Assembly: GCA_015832175.1 (NCBI GenBank) | Contig: WJXW01000001.1 | Location: forward strand, 682,001 to 746,000 | Direction of reading: 5' to 3' | Length of the DNA stretch: 64,000 bases | Origin: Paraphaeosphaeria minitans | Lineage: Eukaryota; Ascomycota; Dothideomycetes; Pleosporales; Didymosphaeriaceae | Program-made: the position numbers and the translations under genes | Shown: one piece after another, positions 43,420 through 54,158 of the stretch | Numbering within the stretch: the first letter of the stretch is position 1 | Layout of the letters: every line of letters begins with the position of its first letter | The notes under the pieces: generated by a model | The model's input: the letters and a program-made list of their open reading frames with translations, nothing else | The model's database searches: none | What the model was told of the DNA's origin: nothing

Positions 43420-44484
43420 TCATACAACAGGCCAGTCAGAGTCCCGAGGGTCGCTGAAGTTGGTGATGGGCTGCGAAAGGACCTCGTAACGAGAGGCGGG
43501 CTTCACCTCCTTTTTGTTCTCCTTCTTCGGGGCTGGGGCCGGGGTGGCCTTGACAGGCGCAGAAGCCGTCTCGGAACCGATGCCCGAGTCGCTGCCTTCT
43601 CCCACAGCGGCCTCGGCCTTGGTCTTCTTCTTCTTGCCCTTGGGGACCTCAGTCCACGCGGACTCGGCCAGAGCCGCAGCGATCTGGTCTTCTTCCGAAG
43701 GGATGTTATTGTACGAGGTAGACACAGAGGTCGGCGCGGTGCCGTTCGTAGTAGAACTGGCGGAGGATGGCGCCTCGAGGGTGTCGAGAAGAAGGCCGCC
43801 CACGGGCTTGGTGGCGGCAGGTGCCGCAGTGTTGTTCCAGGCGTTTGAAGCGGGCTGGCTGGACTGGTAACGAGCGCCAGGGGCCTCCCCGCGGGCAAGA
43901 CGGGCTGTGCGCAGCTGCTGTTCCTGGAGCTTCTTGCGCTCGACTTCGGCCTCAGCCTTGGCGGTTTTTTCGGCTTCCCTCTTCTTCGCGTTCTGGGCCT
44001 GCTTCTTGGTCTGCTTCTGAGTCTCCGACTTGGTCTGCTGCGGCTTGGCAGGACGAGCGGCCTTCTCCGAGGCGCCAATCTTCAAGACGTTCGGGATGAT
44101 CTTGGGGTCCAGCATGTCAGAGACATCCTTGCCACTCGGGATGGCATTCGTGACCTTCGCGGCGAGCGATGGCGACTGGACCGGGGAAAGGTCATCGTCG
44201 GCATCAGCGCCCGTCGTAGAGGAGACCCCAGGAAGGGCGGCCTCCGCCTTGGTGCCATCGTCCTGAACGGCCTTCTTGACCGACTTGCGAGGGCCCCGCC
44301 TCTTTGTGGGCTTGGTCTTCGACTCGGACTCGAGCCATGCTGTGTCGTTTGATCGGCTGAGAGCGCGGCCCCTGGTGCCGCTCTGCTCAGCCTTCTTGCC
44401 GATCAGCTTGTCGAAAGCTCCATAGTGCCAGCCGACACCGCCAATGAGGGCCAGAAAGATGGCCCAGCTCACCAGAGGATCCAT
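43420..44484 (-). CDS. Membrane-anchored Lys/Ala-rich protein of unknown function
   Basis: A single exon of 354 residues. MDPLVSWAIFLALIGGVGWH is a short N-terminal membrane anchor with no cleavage site. It is followed by a basic segment (KTKPTKRRGPRKSVKK), a disordered Ser/Asp-rich stretch, a strongly charged coiled-coil-like helix at about 150-205 (KQAQNAKKREAEKTAKAEAE...), and low-complexity sequence. A conserved-looking tail reads AAALAESAWTEVPKGKKKK and SRYEVLSQPITNFSDPRDSD, then WPVV. The layout recalls ER-membrane ribosome- or translation-associated proteins such as the p180/kinectin type in miniature, but no homology can be claimed. Confidence 0.75.
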   Translation of the reverse strand: MDPLVSWAIFLALIGGVGWHYGAFDKLIGKKAEQSGTRGRALSRSNDTAWLESESKTKPTKRRGPRKSVKKAVQDDGTKAEAALPGVSSTTGADADDDLSPVQSPSLAAKVTNAIPSGKDVSDMLDPKIIPNVLKIGASEKAARPAKPQQTKSETQKQTKKQAQNAKKREAEKTAKAEAEVERKKLQEQQLRTARLARGEAPGARYQSSQPASNAWNNTAAPAATKPVGGLLLDTLEAPSSASSTTNGTAPTSVSTSYNNIPSEEDQIAAALAESAWTEVPKGKKKKTKAEAAVGEGSDSGIGSETASAPVKATPAPAPKKENKKEVKPASRYEVLSQPITNFSDPRDSDWPVV

Positions 44485-45979
44485 GTTGAATCACAAAAGT
44501 ATGATTGCCAGCAAGATGGGAGTATAGGGTCGGGTAGGCGGAAGCGATGGGCGAGAAGAGTGCGCTCTTATGACCTCAATTTGCGGTTGTTGAGGTTCGC
44601 GGTGGGCGAAGTGGATCGTAGGACCAAGGTCCCAAGTAAGGAGAGCTCTTCGGGTCCGGCGCGCTTAGACCCTTGGTTGAGCGAATTAGGCAAGCTTCTT
44701 GTCTGCTTGATTCACCACCAGTGCTTTATCTCCAGAGACCAGATCTCAGAGGCGCGGCGCGGTGAAAGTGGTTCCGATGAGCGCTGCGTCGACTCGAGGA
44801 CAGGTTGCGCAAGCTGCAGATCGGAGATGCAGCTTCCCGACGGGAGAGCACAGGCACCCAGCTGGCAGGAGAGTCTGAGGGCTCAACAAGTACAAGACAA
44901 AGGAGACAAAGGCAGAGAGAAGGTAAAAAGGAGGAGTGTAGGTTCAAGGAGGTGTGAGCGGTGGTGGAGCCCAAGGGAAGGTGCGCTCAACTCAATAGGG
45001 ACGGACGGTGCTTCCCCAATGCGTGCGTAGCGCCAAATTGGCGGAGGATCACATATGCTCATGCTGCATCCGCACGAACCAGCGACTTCACTGCAGGAGG
45101 ATCCAAGACGCGCGTTTGGGCCACTTCGGCCTCGTCGCAATCTTGGTTGAGCCTCGCAGCGAACCTGCAGTCGCCCATCCATCCCAAATTCCCTGCGTTG
45201 ATGCGCGTTGCCAATGGTAGCCCAGGCGGGGCGGCAAATCGAAGATGCCACCTTGCTGAAGCTCGTTCCCCCAGACCCTGGGCCTGTGACCCAAAACGGA
45301 GGTCCCGTCGGCCTACGGTAGGTACGGTAGCTCCAACGCTTCGACTACACTTGCGCCTCGAGTAGATACCATCGTTCGTTCTGGCTACGTTGAAGATGTT
45401 GGACTAGCTGTGTACACTTCTCGACTTCTTCATTTCGTCGGCCCTTCGATGGTTGCGGCGAATGCTCCTTCACTCTCGAAAATCTGCCCAACTGCACACG
45501 ACAGCTCTCATCTCCACCGAGTACACGTCCTGGACGTGAAGAAGGGCACTACCTGCAGGTCTCCCGACTGCTCTCTTGCAGGACGCGATGAGTATACTGA
45601 CACGATTCTGGTCGCCCGTTGTGGCACGACATGAAGCTTGCAAGTCGAACCATGAGCTTCTGGACAACTGTCGAACAACCAGCCCTCATAAGCAGCGTTC
45701 ATCTACACCAGCTGACTACTCACTTCTATCTCTACACAAGGCATAGAGATGGCCCTTATTAGGAAAAGGACGAATACTCCCATGGTGCAATACCCAGCAC
45801 GATCCTTACCCGCCAACGCCAGCAGATGCCCGCTGAATACCAATGAACACGAAACCACCCCTTCCCACAATCCAAAAGAGCTCGTATGCGAACCCAAGAC
45901 GCCGGTCATCAAGAATATCAATCACCGGCACCTCTCTCGATCCAAACCCTTACCAATGGAGATCTTCAAAGTACCTCTG
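44485..45979. other. Intergenic
   Basis: No gene is supported in 1.5 kb. A ggtaggtacggtag word lies at 45316-45329. Confidence 0.4.
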
Positions 45980-46068
45980 CACATACGTCTCTCTCTCTCT
46001 TCACATACGTCTCTCCCTCTTCACTTACGTCTCGCCTTCACATACGTCTCTCTTTCTTCACCGGCGTC
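45980..46068. repeat. Short degenerate minisatellite, (t)cacatacgtctct units
   Basis: About four units of 17-22 bp, each with cacatacgtct or a one-base variant followed by a CT-rich filler, run in tandem. They overlap the 3' end of the coding region that stops at 46038. Confidence 0.7.
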
Positions 46069-46832
46069 TCCGTACGCACATCTTCAGCTTTCCTCTTGAC
46101 ACCGCCAGAACCCTCGCTTCCAAAGCTGGAAGCGCGACTCATAGGTGGTGTTGCCAACGGAACTTGACTAGGGCCAGGGAACCCGAACACCGGACGCGGT
46201 GGTTGTGCCATCCTTGGGTCGAGATTCGCTGAATTCTGTTGCTGCTGCTGCTGCTGCTGCTGTTGCGCTTGCTGACGCTGCTGCGCCAGTTGCATATGCC
46301 TCGCTATGTCACCCAGACCCGGCCCTACGATATTTCGATCACCAACAACAGTCGCGCCGCAGTTAATATTGATGTTGATCTTCGGAAGCTCTTTCCTCTC
46401 CTGCACGGGTCGATGTGCCACGCCAGGCGCAACCGCGTTCTCTTGCTGGCCCTGCGCATTCGTCTGCGTCTGCGGCGGTATCCCCCCATGGATCAATATC
46501 GCAAGCAGGTTCGCAACCCGCATGCTGTCCATCTGCGCAATGCTGATGATGTTGCCGTGGCCTCGGATCTGCGTTGTCGCATTGATGTTGATTTCTGGAG
46601 TCTCCGTCTCCGTCTCCTTCACCTCCTCATCCTTCTCTTCTGCGTCATACAGTCTGTTCATCATCTCGGGCAGCGACTCGGTCGGCTCTACGACGGTGTG
46701 ATATGCAGGCGGTGGTGGCATATCAATCTCACTCTCACTCTCTGGGCTGGTGGCAGATTGCGACGTCTGCCAGTTGGACAAGATGGTCTGCAGCTTTGCG
46801 TTGCGCAGGGCTAGGTTCCGCGACGGGTCCAT
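46038..46832 (-). CDS. Uncharacterised poly-Q protein with twin NIN/GxxN motifs
   Basis: 264 residues from the ATG at 46832 (MDPSRNLALRNAKLQTILSN). The same frame stays open 109 codons further upstream without an ATG, and the last 35 or so of those look protein-like (ITPQHRVPGSPPRESKS), so an upstream exon may exist. Two related segments, EININATTQIRGHGNIISI (about 80-98) and KINININCGATVVGDRNIV (about 151-169), flank a helix with MRVANLLAILIHGG. The second is followed by DIARHMQLAQQRQQ and a poly-Q tract. The C-terminus has GGVKRKAEDVR and PVKKERRM, both possible nuclear signals. A nuclear role is inferred. I recall similar twin motifs in unnamed Dothideomycete proteins but know no function. 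Confidence 0.65.
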   Translation of the reverse strand: MDPSRNLALRNAKLQTILSNWQTSQSATSPESESEIDMPPPPAYHTVVEPTESLPEMMNRLYDAEEKDEEVKETETETPEININATTQIRGHGNIISIAQMDSMRVANLLAILIHGGIPPQTQTNAQGQQENAVAPGVAHRPVQERKELPKINININCGATVVGDRNIVGPGLGDIARHMQLAQQRQQAQQQQQQQQQQNSANLDPRMAQPPRPVFGFPGPSQVPLATPPMSRASSFGSEGSGGVKRKAEDVRTETPVKKERRM

Positions 46833-47795
46833 ACCATCTATATGGCTGCTGGAGGGACGTGTGGTGATGGTGGATTTCGATTCCCGGGGTGGGCTGCCAG
46901 GCACGCGATGTTGTGGCGTGATGCTGGGGTGAGGGATCTTGATTGTACGACAAGGCCGGGTACAGCCGCGGGAGGAAGTCTTCTGGGTCGCCTGAAGGGG
47001 AAGATGGGTACTTTCGGCAGTACGGTCGGTGGTTCGTGTATGTGTACGGAGAGCTTGGTGGTGCGGTGTGCGCTCGTACGTGCAGGTTACGTTTCTCCAC
47101 GGGTTCTCAGTATGCTGTATGATGGGTACTTGCCTTGCCACAAAACCTCCACACAACAAGGTCCAACAGTTGGATCCGACAAAACCAAAAGAAAAATCAA
47201 AAGCAACAACATCAATAGTACATACCTCGTAAATATATCGTCTTAGTTTCTATCGCGCGTCGAGCCCGTGGATGTGGATAGGAAAGCCAGAAACCAACGC
47301 TCGCTCCAGTTTATATAGGTAAAGAGAGTCCCACCCACGCAGCAGGCACCCGCGCCCATGCTGTACCTAGGTAGACCACTCCAAATCCGCAACACAATAG
47401 CAAGCACCGCCTGCGTGCCCACCCGGGCAAACGCTCCCAGCCTGAGGAGGTGCTGTCCAGGCCAATAGCAGCCCAGCGCCACACCCGTCCCCGATTCTTC
47501 CTATTATGATCCTCCTGCGTACACAGGGTTGGTATTGTGCCTAGAATACCTACCACGATGGTACAATACCTGAGTGCGCGCACGCGCTCGCTCACGCTTC
47601 AGGCAACCCGCGATGACTTACCTACCGTGCCGTACCTAACGGTAAACCCAGGCAACACAGCCGTGCAAATAGATGGTACAGCCACCCTGACTCACGGCTT
47701 CTACCTAGACTACCGAACAAAAAAACGGTTTGACTCCCGTCGATGTCGATCGCACAGACTGCCGGCGGCGGCGGCGTTGTCAGTCGGTAGACAAC
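46833..47795. other. Intergenic, possible 5' exon territory of the poly-Q protein
   Basis: The open frame upstream of 46832 (to 47159) may be partly coding. Beyond that no gene is seen. The region is rich in acctac/taggta words (for example 47366-47376 and 47548-47556). Confidence 0.4.
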
Positions 47796-47800
47796 TAGGT

Positions 47801-47838
47801 ACCTACCTACCTACCTACCTACCTACCTACCTACCTAC
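47801..47838. repeat. (ACCT)n microsatellite
   Basis: About 9.5 perfect tandem copies of acct, directly continuous with a TAGGTACCTA palindrome at 47796-47805. Confidence 0.95.
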
Positions 47839-48009
47839 GGTAACCTCAGCGGACACCGCCGCACGCAAGGGCACGCCAGCGCCAATCACACGCGTGCGAC
47901 GCCCGGCGAGCAGTCCGCCGTCTTACGCGCCGACGTGTCGCACAATGCCCGATGGAGGCAGAATAGGGTCTGAATAGCGGCCCCGAGCGCTGCACAAAGG
48001 ACAATAGCA

Positions 48010-48195
48010 ACGGCAGTTGGGTAGACGGTGTGCAGATTTAGGTAGAGGAGCGGGCGCGTGAGGTGAGACAGCGTGATGGTGATCGCGCGCGGCGGTATTG
48101 AGACGGCAGTTCGGTAGACGGTGTGCAGATTTAGGTAGAGGAGCGGGCGCGTGAGGTGAGACAGCGTGATGGTGATCGCGCGCGGCGGTATTGAG
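48010..48195. repeat. 93-bp direct tandem duplication
   Basis: Units 48010-48102 and 48103-48195 are nearly identical (g/c difference in gcagttgggtag versus gcagttcggtag). Both run from acggcagtt to cggtattgag. The near identity indicates a recent duplication in non-coding DNA. Confidence 0.95.
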
Positions 48196-48236
48196 CAGGC
48201 AGGGGTGTAGTGGGTGGTGCTGGGTTGGGGTGGTAG

Positions 48237-48384
48237 GGATGGATGGATGGATGGATGGATGGATGGATGGATGGATGGATGGATGGATGGATGGATGGAT
48301 GGATGGATGGATGGATGGATGGATGGATGGATGGATGGATGGATGGATGGATGGATGGATGGATGGATGGATGGATGGATGGAT
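48237..48384. repeat. (GGAT)37 microsatellite
   Basis: 148 bp of perfect ggat repeats. Open frames across it (Met-Asp-Gly-Trp on one strand, His-Pro-Ser-Ile on the other) are artefacts of the repeat. It is probably length-polymorphic between isolates. Confidence 0.98.
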
Positions 48385-49006
48385 GGGAGGTGGTGTTGAT
48401 ATTGTTCCTCGGTGGCGGACGCTGGCGATGCGACGGCACTGGCTCGTCGTACGTACTACATACGAGTCGTGATCCCGTGTCTCTGCTTGAATGGCTCCAA
48501 GCTGCATGCATGTATGTCTCTCCTACGCAGAAAGGAGTTTCTTGATAGGTATTGCTTGCAATCGTCATGCGCGCTGCCTACGACCGCAGTCTTGGGACGC
48601 ATCCGAGTCGCTGCTACTCCTCCCGGACGCTCTATCAAAGTATCCCATCGGGCCCGACCAAACAGCGCGTGTGTCTCTCAGGGCTGGGTTAAGATTAAGT
48701 TCTCGACATTTGCATTCGTCTTGCGCGCTGTCTACAATCGCACATGCAGTCTTGGGACGTGGCCAAGTTGCTGCTACTATCCTAGTCCCATCTCTCCGGA
48801 ACCCAACACCTGTCAAGCCCGCCCCATCCCATTTGAAGGTTGAATCCAACTAGACGCCGTCGCTGATAAATGCTACAGTAAACCTACAGTTCCCAAGAAA
48901 CACAGTGGCACACGAACCACGCCTGAAAGAAACAGCCATGTGGATCGTCTTACAAGCCGTTCCCAGGGATAATCGTGAAAAGCAAAGCACAAGGCGGCTC
49001 GCGAGA
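48385..49006. other. Intergenic downstream of SNF5
   Basis: No gene is supported. Overlapping frames on both strands show an imperfect internal duplication: ctacgaccgcagtcttgggacgc (about 48579) is echoed by a similar stretch ending tgcagtcttgggacg near 48745-48760. Confidence 0.4.
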
Positions 49007-50820
49007 CTACCTTGTTGGGAACTTTGGTACAAAGTGCTTGGGCCAATCTCCATAGAAGAGATTGTGCGACCATGGGGGAAGTTTCTTGTCGCGCTCATAG
49101 AGATATCCGCAGTTTGCGCAGAGGGTCCGCGGACCAGAGGGTCCATCGCGGACAGCCCAGACTGCATCGCCCCAGATGAGGCAGTGCGCACATTTCCAGT
49201 TTCCTCGTTCGCTAGTGCAAGTGTTAGCATTGCAACGATACCGAAAAAGGTAAACACATACGTTTCGTTTAGGCCTCCGCCTGATCCTCCGTATCCGGAC
49301 CCTACGTCTGGTGTATCCCGTCCATTTGGACTGAGACTCCTGAACCGCCTCTTCTTCTTGCTACGTTCGCCGCGACCCATGTTCTCTGTCTGCTCTGGGT
49401 TTGCGAAGAAATCGTTCTGTGGTGTGCCCGTCATGTTTGCCGTAGACGAGAAACGTGCTGTTTCTCTTCTCAGTCTTCGAATTTGCCGCTCTCTATCACC
49501 TTCGCGCTTTTCGATCTCTTCAGGAGAGAGAATCTCGACCTTCGGTTCCCACTCATCGCATAGATGCTCCGGATCGTATCTCCAACCTGCTCCTATGACT
49601 GGGTCGACTGCATCGTTGTCGATCTCGCCGTCTCCGACCAAGCCTCCGTTCTCGCAAGCTTCCTTCTTCAGACGGAGGACTGCCTCGTATATAGCATGAG
49701 CCATCGCAGGAACCCACTCTCCGGCCAGCCCCAAATCTGCGCACGTGACCTTGGCGAACATTTCCGCAAAGCCCGGTGGGTGTAGCAGAGACCACTCAAA
49801 TTTGTCACTGTACAGCCGGTTCAACAGGTTCACGTTGAGCGTGACGATGCATCGGTATGTGTCGTCCGGGCTGTGCAAATCTTCCGAGGGCAAAGCCGTT
49901 GCCGATGCGCTGATGCCGTTCGGGATGGCAGCTGGTGTCGCTGTGTCGTTGGTAGGGGCATTGCCATTGACCACTGGTGTTGATACGCCGTTTGTTGACA
50001 TTCCGTCGCGAGAAGGCAGTGCTTGAGTCAGATCGGCCTGCGATGGTGCAGCTGTGGTAGTGCGTTGTACTGTGGGCGATGCGGTCGAATGGAACAAGGG
50101 GTGCAAAGCAACGCCAGCGTATTCTTCCAGCTGCTGCCGTATCTGGGTGGCGATATTGAAGATTAGCTGTGGCTTGCGGTCGGCGGGCAGATCCATCTCA
50201 TCCACAAAGATCTTGGCAAATTGGTCCGGGGTCATGAGCGCCTCGTGCAGATTCCAGAGAAATGTGTCTTTGAGGCGGTAGGCGGGCGTCATGTCTGGTT
50301 GCCTATACGCAGGCAGAGTCTCGTCAATGCCGAATTCGCGCGCGTTCGAAGGTGTAGGCAAGGGTGCGTCCGGGCGGAAGGCCTGGATGTCCATGTCGAT
50401 TCGGATGGGGATGAGCGTGACAGGCAGAGCCGCCTGCACCTGCACCTGCTTTTCGGTGCGCGTGTATTTGGGCCTTCCCATCCAGTCGCGCCAGATACCC
50501 TGAACGTCGACGGGTGCGTGGATCTCCTTGCCGAGCGCTGCGATCTGCGCCGTCTTGTCCAACGTGGTCTCGTCCCGGCGCAAACTACGCAGTCCGGTCG
50601 CGCGTCGCGGGTTATCACTGTCATCCTCGAAGTTGTCGTCATAACCATCCTCGGCGTAGCTGATGACGGCGGTTCCGCGCTTCGTCGTGCGCGGCACGGG
50701 CAACGTGTTCGACGCCGGGACGATGGGCGATATGAGCGAGTTCCCGTAGGAGCGCAATCGCGGCGCATAGGTCGATATGAAGGCCTGTGGCGGCGCGGTC
50801 CTTCCCGTTGACGTGAACAT
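49007..50820 (-). CDS. SNF5: SWI/SNF-RSC core subunit SNF5/Sfh1 (SMARCB1) with C-terminal GATA-like finger
   Basis: Two exons, 50820-49262 and 49211-49007, are joined across a 50-bp GTATGT...CTAG intron in phase 2, giving 587 residues. The first SNF5 repeat is in TLIPIRIDMDIQAFRP through LHEALMTPDQFAKIFVDEMD. The second is in RCIVTLNVNLLNRLYSDKFE through PPGFAEMFAKVTCADLGL, with a disordered insert between them. After a basic stretch (RSKKKRRFRSLSP) the second exon supplies WKCAHCLIWGDAVWAVRDGP and LCANCGYLYERDKKLPPWS, a C-x2-C-x20-C-x2-C finger of GATA type. SNF5 is a structural core subunit of the nucleosome-remodelling complexes. It acts in the nucleus and contacts the nucleosome acidic patch in known complexes. 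The start MFTSTGRTAPPQAFISTYAP is the only plausible ATG. Confidence 0.93.
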
Positions 50821-52077
50821 GGTCGTGATGGCGCGCTGGTGGGTGCGAACGTGAGGGAGCTCCCAGACGCGTCGTGGGCGAGCTCGTACCGCCTATGCAA
50901 GGATGACTCACACGGTGGGGCAATCGCAGGTATGGAATCGGCGACTGACGGTCCGCGTCGCAATGGCTTTCCTCTTGACAGTCGTGAAGGCTGCTGCGCG
51001 CGCTGCATCAATTCTTCGCGATGCTTCACGGCACGCACCAAACGGCCTTGGCACAGTCGTTGAGGCCGCTAGATCCGATGAGGGCTAGGGTGATTTGCCA
51101 GCCGCTAGAGCCAGTGAGGTCTAGATTGGATAGACAGCCGGCTAGAGCCAATACGGACTAGACCAACTTCTGCGGCTGAGCGTTTGCTTTCCGTTTCGAG
51201 CCCTCACCGTCGAGATGCGACGCGCACGGGGAATTCACTCCTAAGTGCCGCCTTCACCGTCCCTTCTCGTCTGTGGGCACTCCGTTCCAAACACTTGGCC
51301 GGTTATCCAGGCCATCGCCATGTCACGCGCATCAAGGAAACAGATCAGCTTGCCATCGACAGGGAGCCAGGCTCAGACAGCTGCCTGGACTGGTCAAGAA
51401 GAGCTCCCTTCATGTACAACTCAGCTGCGAATCACAGGCCTGAAACTAGAAATGCGTGTCATCTCCGTGCAAAACCAAGGTTCCCCTCGGTGGTTCCGGC
51501 GTCTATCTTTTGCCATGTTTCACGTTCCTGGCGCGCATGAACTCTCAGCCACTCATCGCACAGGGCACCCAGGTTCTCGAAACCTCGCTCGAATGAGCGC
51601 TCAAGTTATCGATAGACCACCGCCTCTCAAATGAAGCCTCCGCATGCAGGCACAAACTTCCGGCATGAAATAAACAGCCGATCACAATATAAATGCGGTG
51701 GCGGACTGGGCGCGTAAGCGAAGATCCCGTTCTAGCTCCCAAGCATACAACTACAAAACATTGTGCGCCCACCATTCATTCTGAATCCACCTTCACCTTC
51801 ACCTTCACCTTCGCTACATTCTCTTCTTGCGTTGTTCACGCTCTCTGTTCTTCCCTGTCCAATTGTCCCATTGTGTGTCATTGCACTCATTGTAGATACA
51901 CGACGATTCAGGCAATCTTCACAACACTCCCTCTCACTACTTAAGGCTTTAGTCCTACGTTTCGCTTCCATTTTACAGCCAAACACGCAAAACTTTCTGG
52001 AAAAGTAACTGCAACTCCCAAACATACCAACAACCAACTACAACACTCTCCCTACAGCAATTATCAACACCGCCAAG
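50821..52077. other. Divergent intergenic between SNF5 and the LPMO gene
   Basis: No gene is supported. About 51065-51165 contains three loose copies of a gccgctagagcca...tctag segment. A CT-rich leader with four (ttcacc) units at about 51790-51813 precedes the LPMO ATG. Confidence 0.45.
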
Positions 52078-53322
52078 ATGTTCACTTCGCAAGCACTCTC
52101 GACTCTGGCAGTCGCCATCCTCTCCATGGCACCCGTTGTCCAATCGCACATGGTCATGGCCTCCCCGAAACCATTTGGATCGCCCGACAACTCGCCCCTC
52201 GATCCCTCTGGCTCCAACTACCCTTGCAAGATGACCTCCGCAACCGCGGGCGCCGGGCCCATGAACGACTTTGCGGTCGGTTCTAAGCAGCAATTGTCCT
52301 TCACGGGCTCCGCAGTCCACGGTGGAGGTAGCTGCCAGATCTCTGTCACCACCGACAAGAACCCCACCAAGGACTCCGTGTTCAAGGTCATCCACTCCAT
52401 CGAGGGTGGTTGCCCCGGTGTCAACGGTCCTGCTACATTCGACTTCACGGTCCCCGATGCCCTGCCTGATGGCGATCTCGTCATGGCCTGGACCTGGTTC
52501 AACCACATTGGAAACCGCGAGATGTACATGAACTGCGCCAACATCCAGGTCAGCGGCGGTGCCTCGGACAACTCCAAGCTCGAGAAGCTCCCTGACATGG
52601 CCATTGCCAACATCAACGTCGGCAAGGGCGCCTCCTGCAAGACCGCTGAGGGCTCTGACTACACCTTCCAGGGTGTCGGCAAAGACGGCGACACTGTCGA
52701 CCGCGTTGGCGCTGGCCCCTTCGTCGACCTCTGCGGTGGCGCGGCTACACCTGGCACTGGCAGCGGCTCCGATTCCGGCAGCTCTGGCTCCGGCTCTGGC
52801 TCTGGATCTTCGGGCTCTGGCTCTGGCTCTGCCAACAACGGTCAATACACTCCCGGCGCCGGCGAGGGTGATGCGCCCGCAACCTCAGCACCTGCTGTCG
52901 CCTCCTCCGCGCCCGCGGCTTCTGCCACTGGCGGTGCTGGCGGTGTCTTCGCTCCCGGCGCGTCCTCTGCTCCCGTCGTCTCTTCTGCACCTGCAGCCTC
53001 GCCCACTGACACTGTCACTTCGACCATCAAGACTCTGGTGACCGTCACCGCTCCTTCTGCCGCTCCCACTGCCCCCGCGAACGGCACTGTCGGCGCAGCT
53101 CAGCCAACCGGCGCCCCGGCAGCTGCTCCTACCGGTGGTGCAGCGGGCTCTTCGTGCTCCACCAATGGCGCAGTTGTGTGCAACGGCGACTCACAGTTCG
53201 GTCTCTGCGACAACGGCAAGGTCGTGTGGCAGGCTGTGGCCGCAGGCACCAAGTGCGAAAACGGGCAGATTGCGAAACGCGACGCCAATTTCACGCACCG
53301 CATCCAGCGCTCTGCCATCTAG
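52078..53322 (+). CDS. AA11-type lytic polysaccharide monooxygenase with a C-terminal Cys module
   Basis: A single exon of 414 residues. A 23-residue signal peptide ends VVQS, leaving His24 as the mature N-terminus (HMVMASPKPFGSPDNSPLDP), as a copper histidine brace needs. The second copper His is His81 in SFTGSAVHGGGSCQIS and the axial Tyr is probably Tyr150 in GNREMYMNCA. The catalytic domain ends near residue 225. A Gly/Ser linker (about 225-260) and a long Ala/Ser/Thr/Pro linker lead to a 4-Cys module (SCSTNGAVVCNGDSQFGLCD to GTKCENGQ), which resembles the X278 module attached to many AA11 enzymes. AA11 enzymes cleave chitin oxidatively. The protein is secreted and could act on fungal cell walls or insect chitin. 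Confidence 0.85.
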   Translation: MFTSQALSTLAVAILSMAPVVQSHMVMASPKPFGSPDNSPLDPSGSNYPCKMTSATAGAGPMNDFAVGSKQQLSFTGSAVHGGGSCQISVTTDKNPTKDSVFKVIHSIEGGCPGVNGPATFDFTVPDALPDGDLVMAWTWFNHIGNREMYMNCANIQVSGGASDNSKLEKLPDMAIANINVGKGASCKTAEGSDYTFQGVGKDGDTVDRVGAGPFVDLCGGAATPGTGSGSDSGSSGSGSGSGSSGSGSGSANNGQYTPGAGEGDAPATSAPAVASSAPAASATGGAGGVFAPGASSAPVVSSAPAASPTDTVTSTIKTLVTVTAPSAAPTAPANGTVGAAQPTGAPAAAPTGGAAGSSCSTNGAVVCNGDSQFGLCDNGKVVWQAVAAGTKCENGQIAKRDANFTHRIQRSAI

Positions 53323-54158
53323 ACGCCCTGTCGCCAGACAGCGCCTCAGTGACACGTCGCTACCACTGCATATACATATCATATCTGTTGTCTGAGCATT
53401 TGCTAGCGCGCGTACTGTACATGTAGCATTCTTGACCGTCACTGGATGATGGGTCATTACTTTCGATTTTTCTTCACGCTTCCTTTTTTGACTTATCCTC
53501 GATTTCGCATTTGCAATTCAGCATTTTCATCTGGCGTTTATACCCTGATTTGAATATATAAGATTTTGCATGGCTTCCGATTAGCATAGCTCTCCCCTGC
53601 GACATAAACGAATACGATGTGCATATGTTCAAATCTCTCCGCTACCCTCGTAACCTTTGACTTATACACGAACTATGTTAAATCTCGCTTTCCGTCTATG
53701 TCCCATTGTCTCTGCATTCAATTTCAACGATGGCGATGCCGCAAATCCCAACGACATGCACTTAGTCATAACCACTTTCACAGCGGCGACCACCTTGCGG
53801 TATAGCCGAACAGATATAATGGACCCACCACAAAAGCAGTTCCCATGCTTGCGAGCCCCACCGTACTCCGCCACACTGACCACCCTCCTCCGTCGAGGAG
53901 ACGAAAGCCTAATAAGTCCTGAAACGCAGGACGCTCCACAGTCGCGCTGCTACCTTCCTCATCTGGCTTTGCTTGCAATGCTCCTGGAGGAGGGCAATAA
54001 TCGGTTCCGTTGCTGGGATGATGGTGGTCTTTTCCCCACAAGACACTTTCCGTAGACCGTGATTACTAAAGAAATGTACCATGTTCAATTGTACAAATGA
54101 GAAGAGATGCGCTCAGTGTCATTTGCGGCCAGCGTGCCACCATCGCTTCCCCCCTCCC
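53323..54158. other. Intergenic / 3' UTRs of convergent genes
   Basis: No gene is supported. The 132-codon plus-strand frame at 53657-54055 has no recognisable feature. Confidence 0.4.

Noticed and set aside
47801..48384. Possible CRISPR-like or telomeric array
   Set aside because: The repeats are plain microsatellites and a two-copy tandem; there are no spacers, and the unit is not TTAGGG.
48131..48568. Open frames encoding His-Pro-Ser-Ile or Met-Asp-Gly-Trp repeats
   Set aside because: They are pure products of the (GGAT)37 microsatellite, open in several frames on both strands.
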